A stretch of DNA of 32,903 nucleotides from Prevotellaceae bacterium UBA3849 (GTDB lineage: Bacteria; Bacteroidota; Bacteroidia; Bacteroidales; Bacteroidaceae). This document shows, piece after piece, positions 8,504 to 17,517 of this stretch (positions are counted from its first letter, which is position 1; each line of letters begins with the position of its first letter). The DNA lies in NCBI GenBank assembly GCA_002392645.1, contig DGHL01000061.1, positions 457 to 33,359 on the forward strand, in the 5' to 3' direction. The notes beneath the pieces are model-generated. The model did no database searches. It had not been told where the DNA came from and worked only from the letters and a program-made list of their open reading frames with translations. The position numbers were made by a program, and so were the translations under genes.

Positions 8504-8842
8504 ATGAACACTGACAATTCTAAATCGCAAATGAGGAAAGGCATGCTGGAGTATTGCGTCATGCTGCTGCTCAGGCATTGCCCGTGTTATGCCAACGATA
8601 TAATAACGCGTCTGAAGATGGCTGACATGATAGTTGTTGAGGGCACGCTCTATCCCTTGTTGAACCGCCTGAAGAGGGATATGCTGCTGAAGTATGAGTG
8701 GAAGGAGAGTACGCAGGGACCGCCGCGAAAGTACTATGCGCTGACAATGGACGGTGAGGAGGCACTGAGGCAGATGGATGCAAGCTGGAACGAACTGACC
8801 AATACGGTGGATAAGCTGAAGGGAATGTATCTGACGAATTGA
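8504..8842 (+). CDS. PadR-family transcriptional regulator
   Basis: A 112-aa winged-helix protein. The PadR pattern is clear: MRKGMLEYCVMLLL, then VVEGTLYPLLNRLKRDMLL for the recognition helix and wing entry, and GPPRKYYALTMDGEEAL for the wing. PadR proteins are dimeric repressors in the cytoplasm. The gene lies immediately upstream of two PspC-domain membrane proteins in the same direction, a common layout in Bacteroidota, so it probably controls them and itself; this is inferred. The stop codon falls in the first unit of a 7-bp repeat array. Confidence 0.95.
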   Translation: MNTDNSKSQMRKGMLEYCVMLLLRHCPCYANDIITRLKMADMIVVEGTLYPLLNRLKRDMLLKYEWKESTQGPPRKYYALTMDGEEALRQMDASWNELTNTVDKLKGMYLTN

Positions 8843-8945
8843 GAATTAAGAGTTAAGAGTTAAGAATTAAGAGCGATGCATTAAAAATTATGAATTATGC
8901 ATTATTAATTATGCATTATTAATTGTGAATTATAAATTGTTATAA
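8837..8945. repeat. 7-bp tandem array and AT-rich repeats between padR and pspC
   Basis: Five 7-bp units (AATTGAG, AATTAAG, AGTTAAG, AGTTAAG, AATTAAG) run from 8837 to 8871 and include the PadR TGA stop. They are followed by a tract built on AATTATGCATTATT up to about 8940. The same AATTATGCATTAT wording returns at 19420-19440. Confidence 0.85.
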
Positions 8946-8948
8946 GCG

Positions 8949-10172
8949 ATGAAAAAGAACATACAGATAAACCTTTTCGGTACGTTGTATAACATAGACG
9001 ATGATGCCTATATGCTGCTGGAGCGCTATCTGGACAGCATGAAAAGATATTTCGCTCACCAGGATGGTGGCGAGGAGATTGCCGACGACATAGAGCACCG
9101 CGTGGCAGAACTGCTGTGGCAGAAGAAAAACGAGGGTATGGTGGCGGTCGATATCGAGACCGTGAAGGAGATAATTGCCAAGATAGGTAATCCGCAGGAG
9201 ATAGACGATGCAGCGGATGCTGGCAGCACTGCCGAGAGTGGCGAGCCGCAGGATGCTGAGTATGAGGAGGTGAAGACCGAGACGCATGAAAGCTTTGCCG
9301 AAAAGGTAAGGAATAACGTGAGAGGACGCAGACTGTACCGCAACGGCGACGATAAGAAGATTGCCGGCGTGTGCTCCGGACTGGCAGAATATACGGGCAT
9401 GGGAGACTCTACCTTGTGGCGCCTTGCCTTCGTGTTCCTCCCCTTTGCACTTGATGCGGTGTTAAGTATGATAGGTTTCTCAGGGAGTGGTGCCTTCGGT
9501 TTGTTCTTCATAACCTACCTGGTGCTTGCCCTTGTCGTTCCATTGGCAAAGACACCGGAAGACAACCTGCGTATGAAAGGTTGCGAGGTGACACCGGAGA
9601 ACATCAACGAGGAGATACTTCGTGAGACGTCGGAGAAGAAGCAAAAGGTGGTGCAGACAAGTAATGGCAGCGGATGTCTTACCATACTGTTGGTATGTGT
9701 CCTCGTAGTGTTCCTCTTCCCGCTGATTATGCTGCTGATAGCCTTCGTGCTTGCAAATGGTTTGTGGTTTGGTGACGGAATGTTGCAGACCCTCAGAAGT
9801 AACATGGGCTACCTGTTTGCCAATGAAGGTTGGTTGTTCATATCGGCTATAGTAGCGGTCGTCCTCGTGTTTGCCATACCTGTAATGCTGATAGTGAAGA
9901 AGCTTCGCACAGGTAGGTTTGGTGCTGCCACTACGTGCATATCGCTTGTGGTATGGCTGCTGATGTTAGGTTGGACGGTTATTTCGGTTATAGAGGGATT
10001 TGATCAGCTGAAGGCTAAGAACATCAGTATCACGACAGACGACTACGAACAGTCGGATGATACGGACGATTCACAAATGACCGACAACACGGGAGAGATG
10101 GATGAACTTACCGACAGCGTGGCGATAGACCTATGGGGCGGTGCCACCGACAGCGACGATGATGAATGGTAA
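8949..10172 (+). CDS. PspC-domain membrane protein, large
   Basis: A 407-aa protein. Residues 1-90 form a cytoplasmic domain (INLFGTLYNIDDDAYMLLERY, then a segment with IEHRVAELL and IGNPQEID) typical of the large Bacteroidota PspC proteins. The PspC domain spans about 127-205 (RRLYRNGDDKKIAGVCSGLAEY) with hydrophobic segments at about 158-198. Further membrane segments lie at about 245-270, 295-318 and 332-350. An acidic Asp/Ser-rich tail ends the protein. PspC proteins belong to the phage-shock envelope-stress response of the inner membrane; no pspA is present here. It follows padR by 106 bp of repeats and precedes a short PspC paralogue. Confidence 0.9.
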   Translation: MKKNIQINLFGTLYNIDDDAYMLLERYLDSMKRYFAHQDGGEEIADDIEHRVAELLWQKKNEGMVAVDIETVKEIIAKIGNPQEIDDAADAGSTAESGEPQDAEYEEVKTETHESFAEKVRNNVRGRRLYRNGDDKKIAGVCSGLAEYTGMGDSTLWRLAFVFLPFALDAVLSMIGFSGSGAFGLFFITYLVLALVVPLAKTPEDNLRMKGCEVTPENINEEILRETSEKKQKVVQTSNGSGCLTILLVCVLVVFLFPLIMLLIAFVLANGLWFGDGMLQTLRSNMGYLFANEGWLFISAIVAVVLVFAIPVMLIVKKLRTGRFGAATTCISLVVWLLMLGWTVISVIEGFDQLKAKNISITTDDYEQSDDTDDSQMTDNTGEMDELTDSVAIDLWGGATDSDDDEW

Positions 10173-10203
10173 AAGAAAATGTATAACTTATAAATTTATA
10201 ACG

Positions 10204-10398
10204 ATGAACAAGAAACTTACAAGATCTGTCAGCGACAGGATGTTGTGTGGCGTGTGTGGCGGTATTGCCGAGTATCTGGATGTTGACCCAACCATAATAC
10301 GCGTGGCGTATGTTGTGATGTCACTCTTTTCTGTTGCCTTCCCTGGCTTGATACTCTACATAATACTTGCCTTGATAATTCCGCAGAAAGGTTATTGA
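10204..10398 (+). CDS. PspC-domain membrane protein, short
   Basis: A 64-aa protein made almost only of a PspC domain: LTRSVSDRMLCGVCGGIAEYLDVDPTIIRVAYVV followed by a hydrophobic segment ending LILYIILALIIP. The ATG at 10204 is used because the domain starts there; an upstream in-frame ATG at 10141 overlaps the preceding gene in another frame. It lies 31 bp after the large PspC gene and closes the padR-pspC-pspC unit before a terminator. Confidence 0.93.
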   Translation: MNKKLTRSVSDRMLCGVCGGIAEYLDVDPTIIRVAYVVMSLFSVAFPGLILYIILALIIPQKGY

Positions 10399-10456
10399 TA
10401 TTTGTGTCTGGTATTGCAGAATCAGTTTTCTGCATTCCCTGACAAAGGAATCTGAG

Positions 10457-10500
10457 AAAAAAAATCCCGCTCCACAGCGAATGTGAAGCGGGACTTTTTT
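10457..10500. terminator. Bidirectional terminator between convergent genes
   Basis: An interrupted stem (TCCCGCT at 10465-10471 with AGCGGGA at 10487-10493, plus inner CAC/GTG pairing) has a run of A on the left and a run of T on the right. It can end both the PspC transcript and the minus-strand pectinesterase transcript. Confidence 0.85.
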
Positions 10501-10525
10501 ATGTAGTTAGATATCGTGTCAGTAT

Positions 10526-13500
10526 TTACTTAATCACCTTCTTGCCGTCGATGATTACGATGCCCTTGTAAGAAGCAGAAACCTCCTGACCGGCAACGTT
10601 GTAAATCTTACCATTTGAAGCCTTGACAACTTCCTCTGCCTTAACCTCGCTTACAGCGTCGGCCTGAGTTGCCTCAACAGCCTCGTTAAGACCACCCATC
10701 TCATTAGCGGCACGTACAGCCCATACTGGTGCTGTTGCATTTGCAGAAGCGCCAGCGGCCTTGGCTGATGGTGCTCCATAGAGTGTAGAGATGTCGAAGC
10801 TGTTCTCTGTGGTGAATGCCACTACGTTGCCATCCTCCACGATAGCATAGAGCAGAGCGTAGTCGCTGTCATCCCATGTGAGGTTGGTGCCGTCGAGTAC
10901 AACATTCTTAACTGCAGGAGCCTGCTCTGTGAGGAGAGTTGGATCCCAGTCACCGAACATATTGCTCATGTTGCCGTAGTAGAGTGCCTCCTCGGCTGTG
11001 AGAACTGGGTCGTTTGCATGACCGTCACCGAAGGTGGTCTTACGTCCGCTGAGGTCGATGACGCTGCCAGTAGAGGTCATGGAGTTGAACTCTGCAAAGC
11101 GTGCTGGCCAACCGCCAGACATTTCGTTCCAACCGATAGCGGAAGGTACTACGTTCATCTTAGTGTCAATGAACACTGCAACTGGAGTACCGCTGCCCCA
11201 TGGACGACCAAGGGTGTAGTTACCATTAGCAGACTCTGCTGTTGCTATCGTCTGTGTAGCAGCATCTACAACAGCTGTCTCGCCATTGATGACGCAATCC
11301 TTATAAACCCATCCGATAGACTTAGGAGTAGAAGGTACTGCAGCATATCCACCTGCAATCTGGCGCAGCTCTACACCGTTGAAGTAAGCATCGCCCTTAC
11401 CACACATATAGTCAGTGCGTCCGCGCAGGTAACCTCCTTCGAAGTAGAAGATACCGTTACCGTTGTTTGATGTCCAGGTATCCTGGAAACCACGCAGCGC
11501 AGTATTCTTATATATGGTACGTGTAGATTTGTCATGTACGGCGAGGTCACGACCTGTTGCATCCTGCATACCAGACTCGATGGTCAGGTCCTGGAAGTAG
11601 TAATCGCTTCCGCTAATCTGGAATACATCACTGTTGCCGATACCGTCATACTTGCTTGTCAAGCCGTACTTTCCCGTAAAGGTCGCTTCGGCAGGGATGT
11701 CATTGGTAATAATAACGCCGTCACGACTCTCACCTACCAACGACAGGTTCTGTGTATTGATGAATGTGATACATTCTTCTACCTCAAATTTACCAGAACC
11801 GTCAGGTTTATCTGCACCTGACTTCATAGTACCCTTCAGAGGTATTGTGTATTCACCATTCTTGACGAAGATGCGGTAGCGCACGTTCTTGTCTGAGCGA
11901 GACTGTGCTGCAGAGAGGGCAGCGAGGAGCTCGTCAACATTGCTTACAACGGCATCATACATCTGCTTGCTGACAGCCGGACGTGTCATCGTGGTAAATG
12001 TCAGCGTGACAGGCTCATTCAGATAGTTGTCCGTAAGGTCGCCTATGCTGCCTGCAGGCAGTGTGAAGGTGTATTCCTTAGAGTATTCCAGACCCTTGTA
12101 GCTGAATGTCACGGTCTTGCCGCTGACAACCGGCGTGAGGCTCTGACCGTTGAGGTCGGCTGTAGGCACGAAACTGTCGGCTGTCTTCACACGCTCATCG
12201 AATGTGAGGACAATCTTACCTGTAGCAGAAACTCCTGTCGCGCCTTTTGCTGGTACGGTAGATACAAGCGCAGGAGCCGTACCGTCGTTAACCAGTTCTG
12301 GTGTGCCAGTAATGAAGAACATTGCCAGTGTGTTGCCGTCGTTGGCTGAGGCAGAACCGTCAACAGAAGAGTTTTCCTTGTCGGCAAGCATACGTATGTA
12401 GAGGTTTGCCTGATTGTTGCATGCCTCAGGCAGAGTCTCGTTAAATGCAGCAGCCTGCTTCGCACCGCTCATGGTAACGCTACCAGCATTTGTCCATGTC
12501 TCACCGTCGAGTGAGTACTCTACGTTGTATGTCTGGTAAGCGTTGTAGTTGTAAAGCATCTGGAACTGCACGTTGATGTTCTTGAACGCCTCGGCATTCA
12601 CCTTGGTCTGCCAGTGCCAGTTGCCTACATCGCCGTTGCTTGCACCTGTGCGCCAGTTCACAGCAGCGCCAGTGAAACTCTCGTAGCCACCGCCAGCAAT
12701 GGTGCTCTTGTCAAGCCAGCCGCTGGTTTCGCCTGTCGAGGTGTTCTGGAGGTTCAGTGCGTCAGCATCATTGTCCAGAGCTGCGAAGTCAGCCTTGCGA
12801 CCATTGTTGCCTGCCTTGTAGAAGTCCCAACCTGCGATGATGTCGTTTTCTGCATAGTAGGCAGTGATGTCGATATCCTCTGTCATTGAAACAAGCTTAG
12901 AAGAGTTTGTCTCGCCGTCGCTCCAGTTAGTGAAGATAACAAGTCCGTCATACTGGTCGGCAGTGAGCTGTACTGCCGTGCCTGCCTCATACATATATTT
13001 ACCATCAACAACTGTTGGCGCAGGATTAATCTTCACCATATAGTTGTTAGTACCGTCAACGTTAAGCTTCAACTCGTAAGTGTTAACCTGTGCAAAGTTT
13101 GCTGTGACAGTAGAATCAGCTGTTACAGTGAGTGCGAACACAGGCTCCGTTGACAGCACTTCTCCTGCAGCATTTGTCCAGTTCACGAAATCGTAACCGA
13201 ATTTCTCTGTTGCGGTAAGGCGCACCTCTGTACCTTCTTCGTATGTTTCAGACACAGGATAAGCGCTGACAGAACCAGCAACCTCCTCATTAGGTGCAAT
13301 GTTGAGAGTATATTTGTTTACATTTGCAGCGGTACCATTGATTTTTCCTTCAATGGTTACTTCACCGAAGGCACCTTCTTTTGCATTGCCGACACCAATA
13401 GTAGAAGTCAGGTAGAAACCATCTGCAGAGGTCAAAGCATTCTGTTGGTCTTCTGTGAGCTCTATTTCATATTTGTAGATTGCTGTAGCATCGTATGGCT

Positions 13501-15523
13501 TTTGTGCACTTGTCTTACCAGAACGAAGTGCTGTCCATGTACCAAGTTTTGTAGCTTCGGATGCACCTTCTACATATACAGAGACTGTAATACCATTCTC
13601 TGCATCAGTTCCACATCTGTTTACATATCCGCTGAGCTTAGTAGGAGTAAATGTAAGACCTGCTGCTGGCTTAACGTTCCACTTCAGTAAGTCAGAAGCA
13701 CCGTTTGCAGGCTTGAATTTAATACCCGTGGTAACAGATGCTGCAGTTTCATTTGTAATGCTTGAAGTGCCTGTAATTGTCGCTGTTCCATAATCAAATG
13801 CTATGGTAGAGAACACCTCCTGAGGGGTAGCAGTATTGTCACCAGGATTTGTTGTGTCTGTCATTTTCCATACTACTGTAGCTGTCTCATTGTCATAAGT
13901 CTTACCGCCGGTCTGTGCAACGACAGGAAGTACGACCTGTACATAGCGATAGTAAGAACCATCGCCAATTACGATGTCAATGTTGTCAGCTGTATTTGCT
14001 ATCTCGTAGCTTATAGTCTTTGCCTGAGTGTAGTCGCTCTGACCATCGATAGTAGTTGTGGTGATAAGATTGTAGGCTTCCATTGAAACAGTAGCACCCT
14101 TACATGATGGAATGGTGAAGATTGTTCCGTTGTTTGCCTGAATCCAGTCGGTATTGTTGGAATTGTTGAACTTGCCAGGATTTGTATTTACTATCATAGG
14201 CACATCAATAGTCTCATTATTGATTGTAGCCTGTGTTACCCATATATTACCATTAGTATTCTGCCAAGCCACGACAGGTGCACCCTGGTCGCGACGGAAG
14301 TTCCACTTCAAAGTTACAGGCTCTGTACGGTCTGCAAGCGAAACAGTATTCTCTGTGAAGACAGGAACAAGGGTTATGTCTGCACTTGGCACAGTGTAGC
14401 TTGCACCCGGTGCATACGATGTAGTGCCGTCGCTCCATCCTGTTAGGGTCTTGCCTTCTACATACATGGTGTAATTAGTAGGTAAGGTGATGGTCTTGCC
14501 TACCTCTTTCTTTTGTGAAGCAGGTACGATAGCACCTGTAGCCTCACCGGCAGCGAAGCTAACGGTAGCCTCGTCAACCAACGTAGCAGGGTCAACAGCC
14601 TCAAGAGCGAAATATGTCTGATAGCTACCACCACTGATTGTAAGAGTAGTAGCCTCACCAGTATAATTCACTGAAGCCACATTCTCTGAACCCGTGGTAT
14701 ATGTAGTACCCTTGATATTCATTGTACCAACAACATTACCTCCAGCATCCTTGACTGTGACATTATCACTGAAGTCACCAAGTCCGTAGGTAATCTTCGT
14801 AGGACCATCTACAGGAACCGTAACAACTAAACCACTCCAACCATAGTTGGTAGAGTGCCATTTGCCACTTACGACGCACGCTGCATTAGCGGCATCAGCT
14901 GCCACGCGACTTATGGTACCATCGGTTGCCACAGCTATACCGAAAGGACCTACTGCATTCCACTGCGTTTTTTCGCTGTCCTCAAGAAGATTACCATTGG
15001 TGAGATCAACAGCGAAATTCTTGAAAGCCGTTGCAGCAGCCTCTTTGTCCTGCTCTACTTTTACACCAAGGAGATAGCCGCCACCTGTGGTAGAGATAAC
15101 CTCTACATAGCCACGGTTAACATCGAAAGAGTTTGCCGTGTAGGTGTTGGTGTTCTGCAGTGCCTCGCCACCGTCAAAGCAGTAGTTTGACATGTTGGGA
15201 TAACCTGTCACGGTCACTACGTCCTTCGTAGAGATGACAGGAACATGCAGGATGGTACCTGCATTGAACTGTACGTTGCTGCCGTTGCCGTTAGGAGCCA
15301 GCTTACCTTTGGTAGCATCAACATAGAGATCTATACCCTCTACGTTGGAAGCCAACGAACCAACAGCGTTGTTACCCTCGAAAGTGGTGAACTCCCTGAT
15401 GCCAGAAGGCACGTTGTTCTGCCAATCCCACTGAGCGGTAACGACCTCGGCAAACGCACTTTGTGTCACTCCAAGCAATGCAAGGAATGACCAGACAAAA
15501 AGTCTGAAGTAGTTTTTGGTCAT
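10526..15523 (-). CDS. Multidomain secreted pectinesterase (carbohydrate esterase family 8)
   Basis: A 1665-aa protein with a signal peptide (cut after QSAFA). Order: beta-sandwich-like modules at about 26-170, 400-540 and 545-735; two divergent InlB-type repeats at about 733-890 (each with the xVxWxxxG and VTANF pattern); another sandwich module at about 894-1075; an SbsA-like Ig domain at about 1078-1175; then the pectinesterase domain at about 1185-1500. Catalytic residues are visible: Gln1347-Asp1348 in GFQDTW, nucleophile Asp1371 in GRTDYMCG, Arg1440-Trp1442 in LGRPWG, with spacing like known enzymes. It would remove methyl esters from pectin. The end KIYNVAGQEVSASYKGIVII resembles sorting or anchoring tails of Bacteroidota secreted proteins. 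No susC/susD pair is nearby. Confidence 0.92.
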   Translation of the reverse strand: MTKNYFRLFVWSFLALLGVTQSAFAEVVTAQWDWQNNVPSGIREFTTFEGNNAVGSLASNVEGIDLYVDATKGKLAPNGNGSNVQFNAGTILHVPVISTKDVVTVTGYPNMSNYCFDGGEALQNTNTYTANSFDVNRGYVEVISTTGGGYLLGVKVEQDKEAAATAFKNFAVDLTNGNLLEDSEKTQWNAVGPFGIAVATDGTISRVAADAANAACVVSGKWHSTNYGWSGLVVTVPVDGPTKITYGLGDFSDNVTVKDAGGNVVGTMNIKGTTYTTGSENVASVNYTGEATTLTISGGSYQTYFALEAVDPATLVDEATVSFAAGEATGAIVPASQKKEVGKTITLPTNYTMYVEGKTLTGWSDGTTSYAPGASYTVPSADITLVPVFTENTVSLADRTEPVTLKWNFRRDQGAPVVAWQNTNGNIWVTQATINNETIDVPMIVNTNPGKFNNSNNTDWIQANNGTIFTIPSCKGATVSMEAYNLITTTTIDGQSDYTQAKTISYEIANTADNIDIVIGDGSYYRYVQVVLPVVAQTGGKTYDNETATVVWKMTDTTNPGDNTATPQEVFSTIAFDYGTATITGTSSITNETAASVTTGIKFKPANGASDLLKWNVKPAAGLTFTPTKLSGYVNRCGTDAENGITVSVYVEGASEATKLGTWTALRSGKTSAQKPYDATAIYKYEIELTEDQQNALTSADGFYLTSTIGVGNAKEGAFGEVTIEGKINGTAANVNKYTLNIAPNEEVAGSVSAYPVSETYEEGTEVRLTATEKFGYDFVNWTNAAGEVLSTEPVFALTVTADSTVTANFAQVNTYELKLNVDGTNNYMVKINPAPTVVDGKYMYEAGTAVQLTADQYDGLVIFTNWSDGETNSSKLVSMTEDIDITAYYAENDIIAGWDFYKAGNNGRKADFAALDNDADALNLQNTSTGETSGWLDKSTIAGGGYESFTGAAVNWRTGASNGDVGNWHWQTKVNAEAFKNINVQFQMLYNYNAYQTYNVEYSLDGETWTNAGSVTMSGAKQAAAFNETLPEACNNQANLYIRMLADKENSSVDGSASANDGNTLAMFFITGTPELVNDGTAPALVSTVPAKGATGVSATGKIVLTFDERVKTADSFVPTADLNGQSLTPVVSGKTVTFSYKGLEYSKEYTFTLPAGSIGDLTDNYLNEPVTLTFTTMTRPAVSKQMYDAVVSNVDELLAALSAAQSRSDKNVRYRIFVKNGEYTIPLKGTMKSGADKPDGSGKFEVEECITFINTQNLSLVGESRDGVIITNDIPAEATFTGKYGLTSKYDGIGNSDVFQISGSDYYFQDLTIESGMQDATGRDLAVHDKSTRTIYKNTALRGFQDTWTSNNGNGIFYFEGGYLRGRTDYMCGKGDAYFNGVELRQIAGGYAAVPSTPKSIGWVYKDCVINGETAVVDAATQTIATAESANGNYTLGRPWGSGTPVAVFIDTKMNVVPSAIGWNEMSGGWPARFAEFNSMTSTGSVIDLSGRKTTFGDGHANDPVLTAEEALYYGNMSNMFGDWDPTLLTEQAPAVKNVVLDGTNLTWDDSDYALLYAIVEDGNVVAFTTENSFDISTLYGAPSAKAAGASANATAPVWAVRAANEMGGLNEAVEATQADAVSEVKAEEVVKASNGKIYNVAGQEVSASYKGIVIIDGKKVIK

Positions 15524-15675
15524 TTTATTAATACTTTTAGTTAGTAATTGATTATGTTTAATGATATTATGCGTAAATCTTTCCGAAGTAAATGGAATCT
15601 ATAGATTTGTCTGATTGAAAGTCTTTGATAACGTATCGTTGATTTGTTTTTAATATATTAAAGCAAATTTGGAAA

Positions 15676-15683
15676 CAAAGTTA
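15676..15683 (-). promoter_or_regulatory. Probable -7 element for the pectinesterase gene
   Basis: On the minus strand this reads TAACTTTG, a full TAnnTTTG element. The -33 region is poor, which may mean an activator is needed. The predicted leader is about 150 nt long. Confidence 0.5.
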
Positions 15684-15790
15684 TGAAAAATAAATCATTT
15701 TCTTGCATTTTACACCTTGATTTATTGTTTTTTAAACATTTTCACCCTACGAATGGCGCATTTTTACCCATAAAAAGGTTTAAAAACAAT

Positions 15791-15820
15791 AAAAAAAGTC
15801 TCAACCAAGACGGTTGAGAC
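15791..15820 (-). terminator. Intrinsic terminator after pyrG
   Basis: Read on the minus strand, a perfect 9-bp stem (GTCTCAACC with GGTTGAGAC, 5-base loop) is followed by seven T. It lies 36 bp after the pyrG stop and closes the minus-strand nitrogen cluster. Confidence 0.9.
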
Positions 15821-15856
15821 CAGGAGTATTTATGTGATAAACAAAATGCAGATTGC

Positions 15857-17470
15857 CTAACTGTTAGCTATGGTCTTGATGAAGTCCATGAACAGTGGGT
15901 GGGGATGAAGCACGGTGCTGCTGTATTCCGGGTGAAACTGTGTGCCGATAAACCAGCGGTGGGCGGGTATCTCGACTATCTCAACGAGATTGCCGTCCGG
16001 GTTGTGACCCACACAATGCATGCCGTGACCCTCAAACTGGTCCATGTAGGTGTTGTTAAACTCATAGCGATGGCGGTGGCGCTCGCTGACGTGGCGCTCG
16101 CCGTATATCTCAAGAACCCTGCTGCCCTCTGTCAGCTGACAGTCGTAGGCGCCCAGACGCATGGTGCCGCCCATGCCCTTGACGGTCTTCTGTTCCTCCA
16201 TGAGGTCAATGACGGGATGCTGCGTGTCGGGCGTCATCTCGGTGCTGTTGGCATCGGCAAAGCCAAGCACGTTGCGGGCATACTCGATGACCATCATCTG
16301 CATGCCCAGGCAGATGCCGAAGGTAGGTATGTCGTGAGTGCGCGTATGCTGAATGGCGGTAATCTTGCCCTCGGTGCCACGCTGTCCGAAGCCCGGACAT
16401 ATTATAACGCCTGCCATGCCCTCAAGCTGCTCTGCCACGTTGGCGGCGGTGAGTTCCTCGGAATTGACGAAGTGCATCCTTACCTTCACGTCGTTATATA
16501 TGCCCGCAAGGTTAAGGCTCTCGCGTATTGACTTGTAGGCATCCTGCAGGTCGTACTTGCCCACGAGCCCCACATGTACCTCACGCGTTGCATTGCGCTG
16601 TTTCTCAAGGAAGCTGCGCCATGGCTTCATGGCAGGCGTCTCGCCCACCGGAATGCCCGTCTTGCGCAGTATGGCAGCATCAAGGCCCTGTCGCTGCATG
16701 TTGACCGGCACCTCATAGATGCTCGGCATGTCCTCACTCTGAACCACACACTCAAGGTCAACGTTACAGAACGATGCCACCTTCTGGCGCAATGCGTCGT
16801 CAAGGTGCTGCTCGGTGCGCAACACCAGTATGTCGGGCTGTATGCCCATGCCCTGCAATTCCTTTACGGAGTGCTGCGTAGGCTTGGTCTTCAGTTCGCC
16901 GGCAGCACGCAGGTAAGGCACGTAGGTAAGGTGTACGCAGACGGCATCCTTGCCCAGTTCCCAGCGCAACTGACGTATGGCCTCCATGAACGGTGCACTC
17001 TCAATGTCGCCTATGGTGCCGCCCACCTCGGTGATTATAAAATCGTATGGAGAAACGGAGGACTTCTCACCTTCCATTTCCTTCAGCCTCAGCATTCGGT
17101 GCTTTATCTCGTCGGTGATGTGTGGCACCACCTGTATGGTCTTGCCCAGGTAGTCGCCCCTGCGCTCACGGTCTATCACAGCCTTGTAGATGCGCCCCGT
17201 CGTAACAGAGTTGTTGCGGGTGGTGCGTATGCCGGTGAAGCGTTCATAGTGACCAAGGTCGAGGTCGGTCTCCATGCCGTCGTCGGTAACATAACACTCG
17301 CCATGCTCATAGGGATTGAGCGTGCCGGGATCGATATTGATATACGGGTCAAACTTCTGTATGGTGACTTTGTAGCCACGCGCCTGCAGCAATTTTCCTA
17401 TTGAGGCAGAGATGATACCCTTGCCCAGCGACGACACGACGCCGCCCGTTACGAAGATGTATTTTGGCAT
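15857..17470 (-). CDS. pyrG: CTP synthase (glutamine hydrolysing)
   Basis: A 537-aa protein, the family's normal length. The N-terminal synthetase domain begins MPKYIFVTGGVVSSLGKG, with the P-loop in that segment and KFDPYINIDPGTLNPYEHGE shortly after. The C-terminal class I glutamine amidotransferase domain has Cys387 in GICLGMQ and the His513/Glu515 pair in HPEY. It makes CTP from UTP, ATP and glutamine in the cytoplasm. ATG start, 47 bp after the PurF-like gene on the same strand. It is the last gene before a terminator, so it may be co-transcribed with the upstream genes. Confidence 0.98.
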   Translation of the reverse strand: MPKYIFVTGGVVSSLGKGIISASIGKLLQARGYKVTIQKFDPYINIDPGTLNPYEHGECYVTDDGMETDLDLGHYERFTGIRTTRNNSVTTGRIYKAVIDRERRGDYLGKTIQVVPHITDEIKHRMLRLKEMEGEKSSVSPYDFIITEVGGTIGDIESAPFMEAIRQLRWELGKDAVCVHLTYVPYLRAAGELKTKPTQHSVKELQGMGIQPDILVLRTEQHLDDALRQKVASFCNVDLECVVQSEDMPSIYEVPVNMQRQGLDAAILRKTGIPVGETPAMKPWRSFLEKQRNATREVHVGLVGKYDLQDAYKSIRESLNLAGIYNDVKVRMHFVNSEELTAANVAEQLEGMAGVIICPGFGQRGTEGKITAIQHTRTHDIPTFGICLGMQMMVIEYARNVLGFADANSTEMTPDTQHPVIDLMEEQKTVKGMGGTMRLGAYDCQLTEGSRVLEIYGERHVSERHRHRYEFNNTYMDQFEGHGMHCVGHNPDGNLVEIVEIPAHRWFIGTQFHPEYSSTVLHPHPLFMDFIKTIANS

Positions 17471-17517
17471 GACGATGTTTTAATGTGAAAGGTGACAATT
17501 ATTATTGTTACTGAGAA

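Larger units (their letters stand above)
15524..15856. other. Intergenic region upstream of the pectinesterase gene
   Basis: These 333 bp hold a minus-strand -7 element at 15676-15683, an AT-rich leader of about 150 nt for the pectinesterase mRNA, and the pyrG terminator at 15791-15820. I see no gene. Confidence 0.75.

Noticed and set aside
15524..15675. Riboswitch in the long pectinesterase leader
   Set aside because: The leader is AT-rich and shows no stable paired elements or known aptamer motif by eye.
15899..17404. Long plus-strand ORFs (210 and 276 aa) opposite pyrG
   Set aside because: They are mirror frames of a highly conserved gene, lack recognisable domains, and have no promoter of their own.
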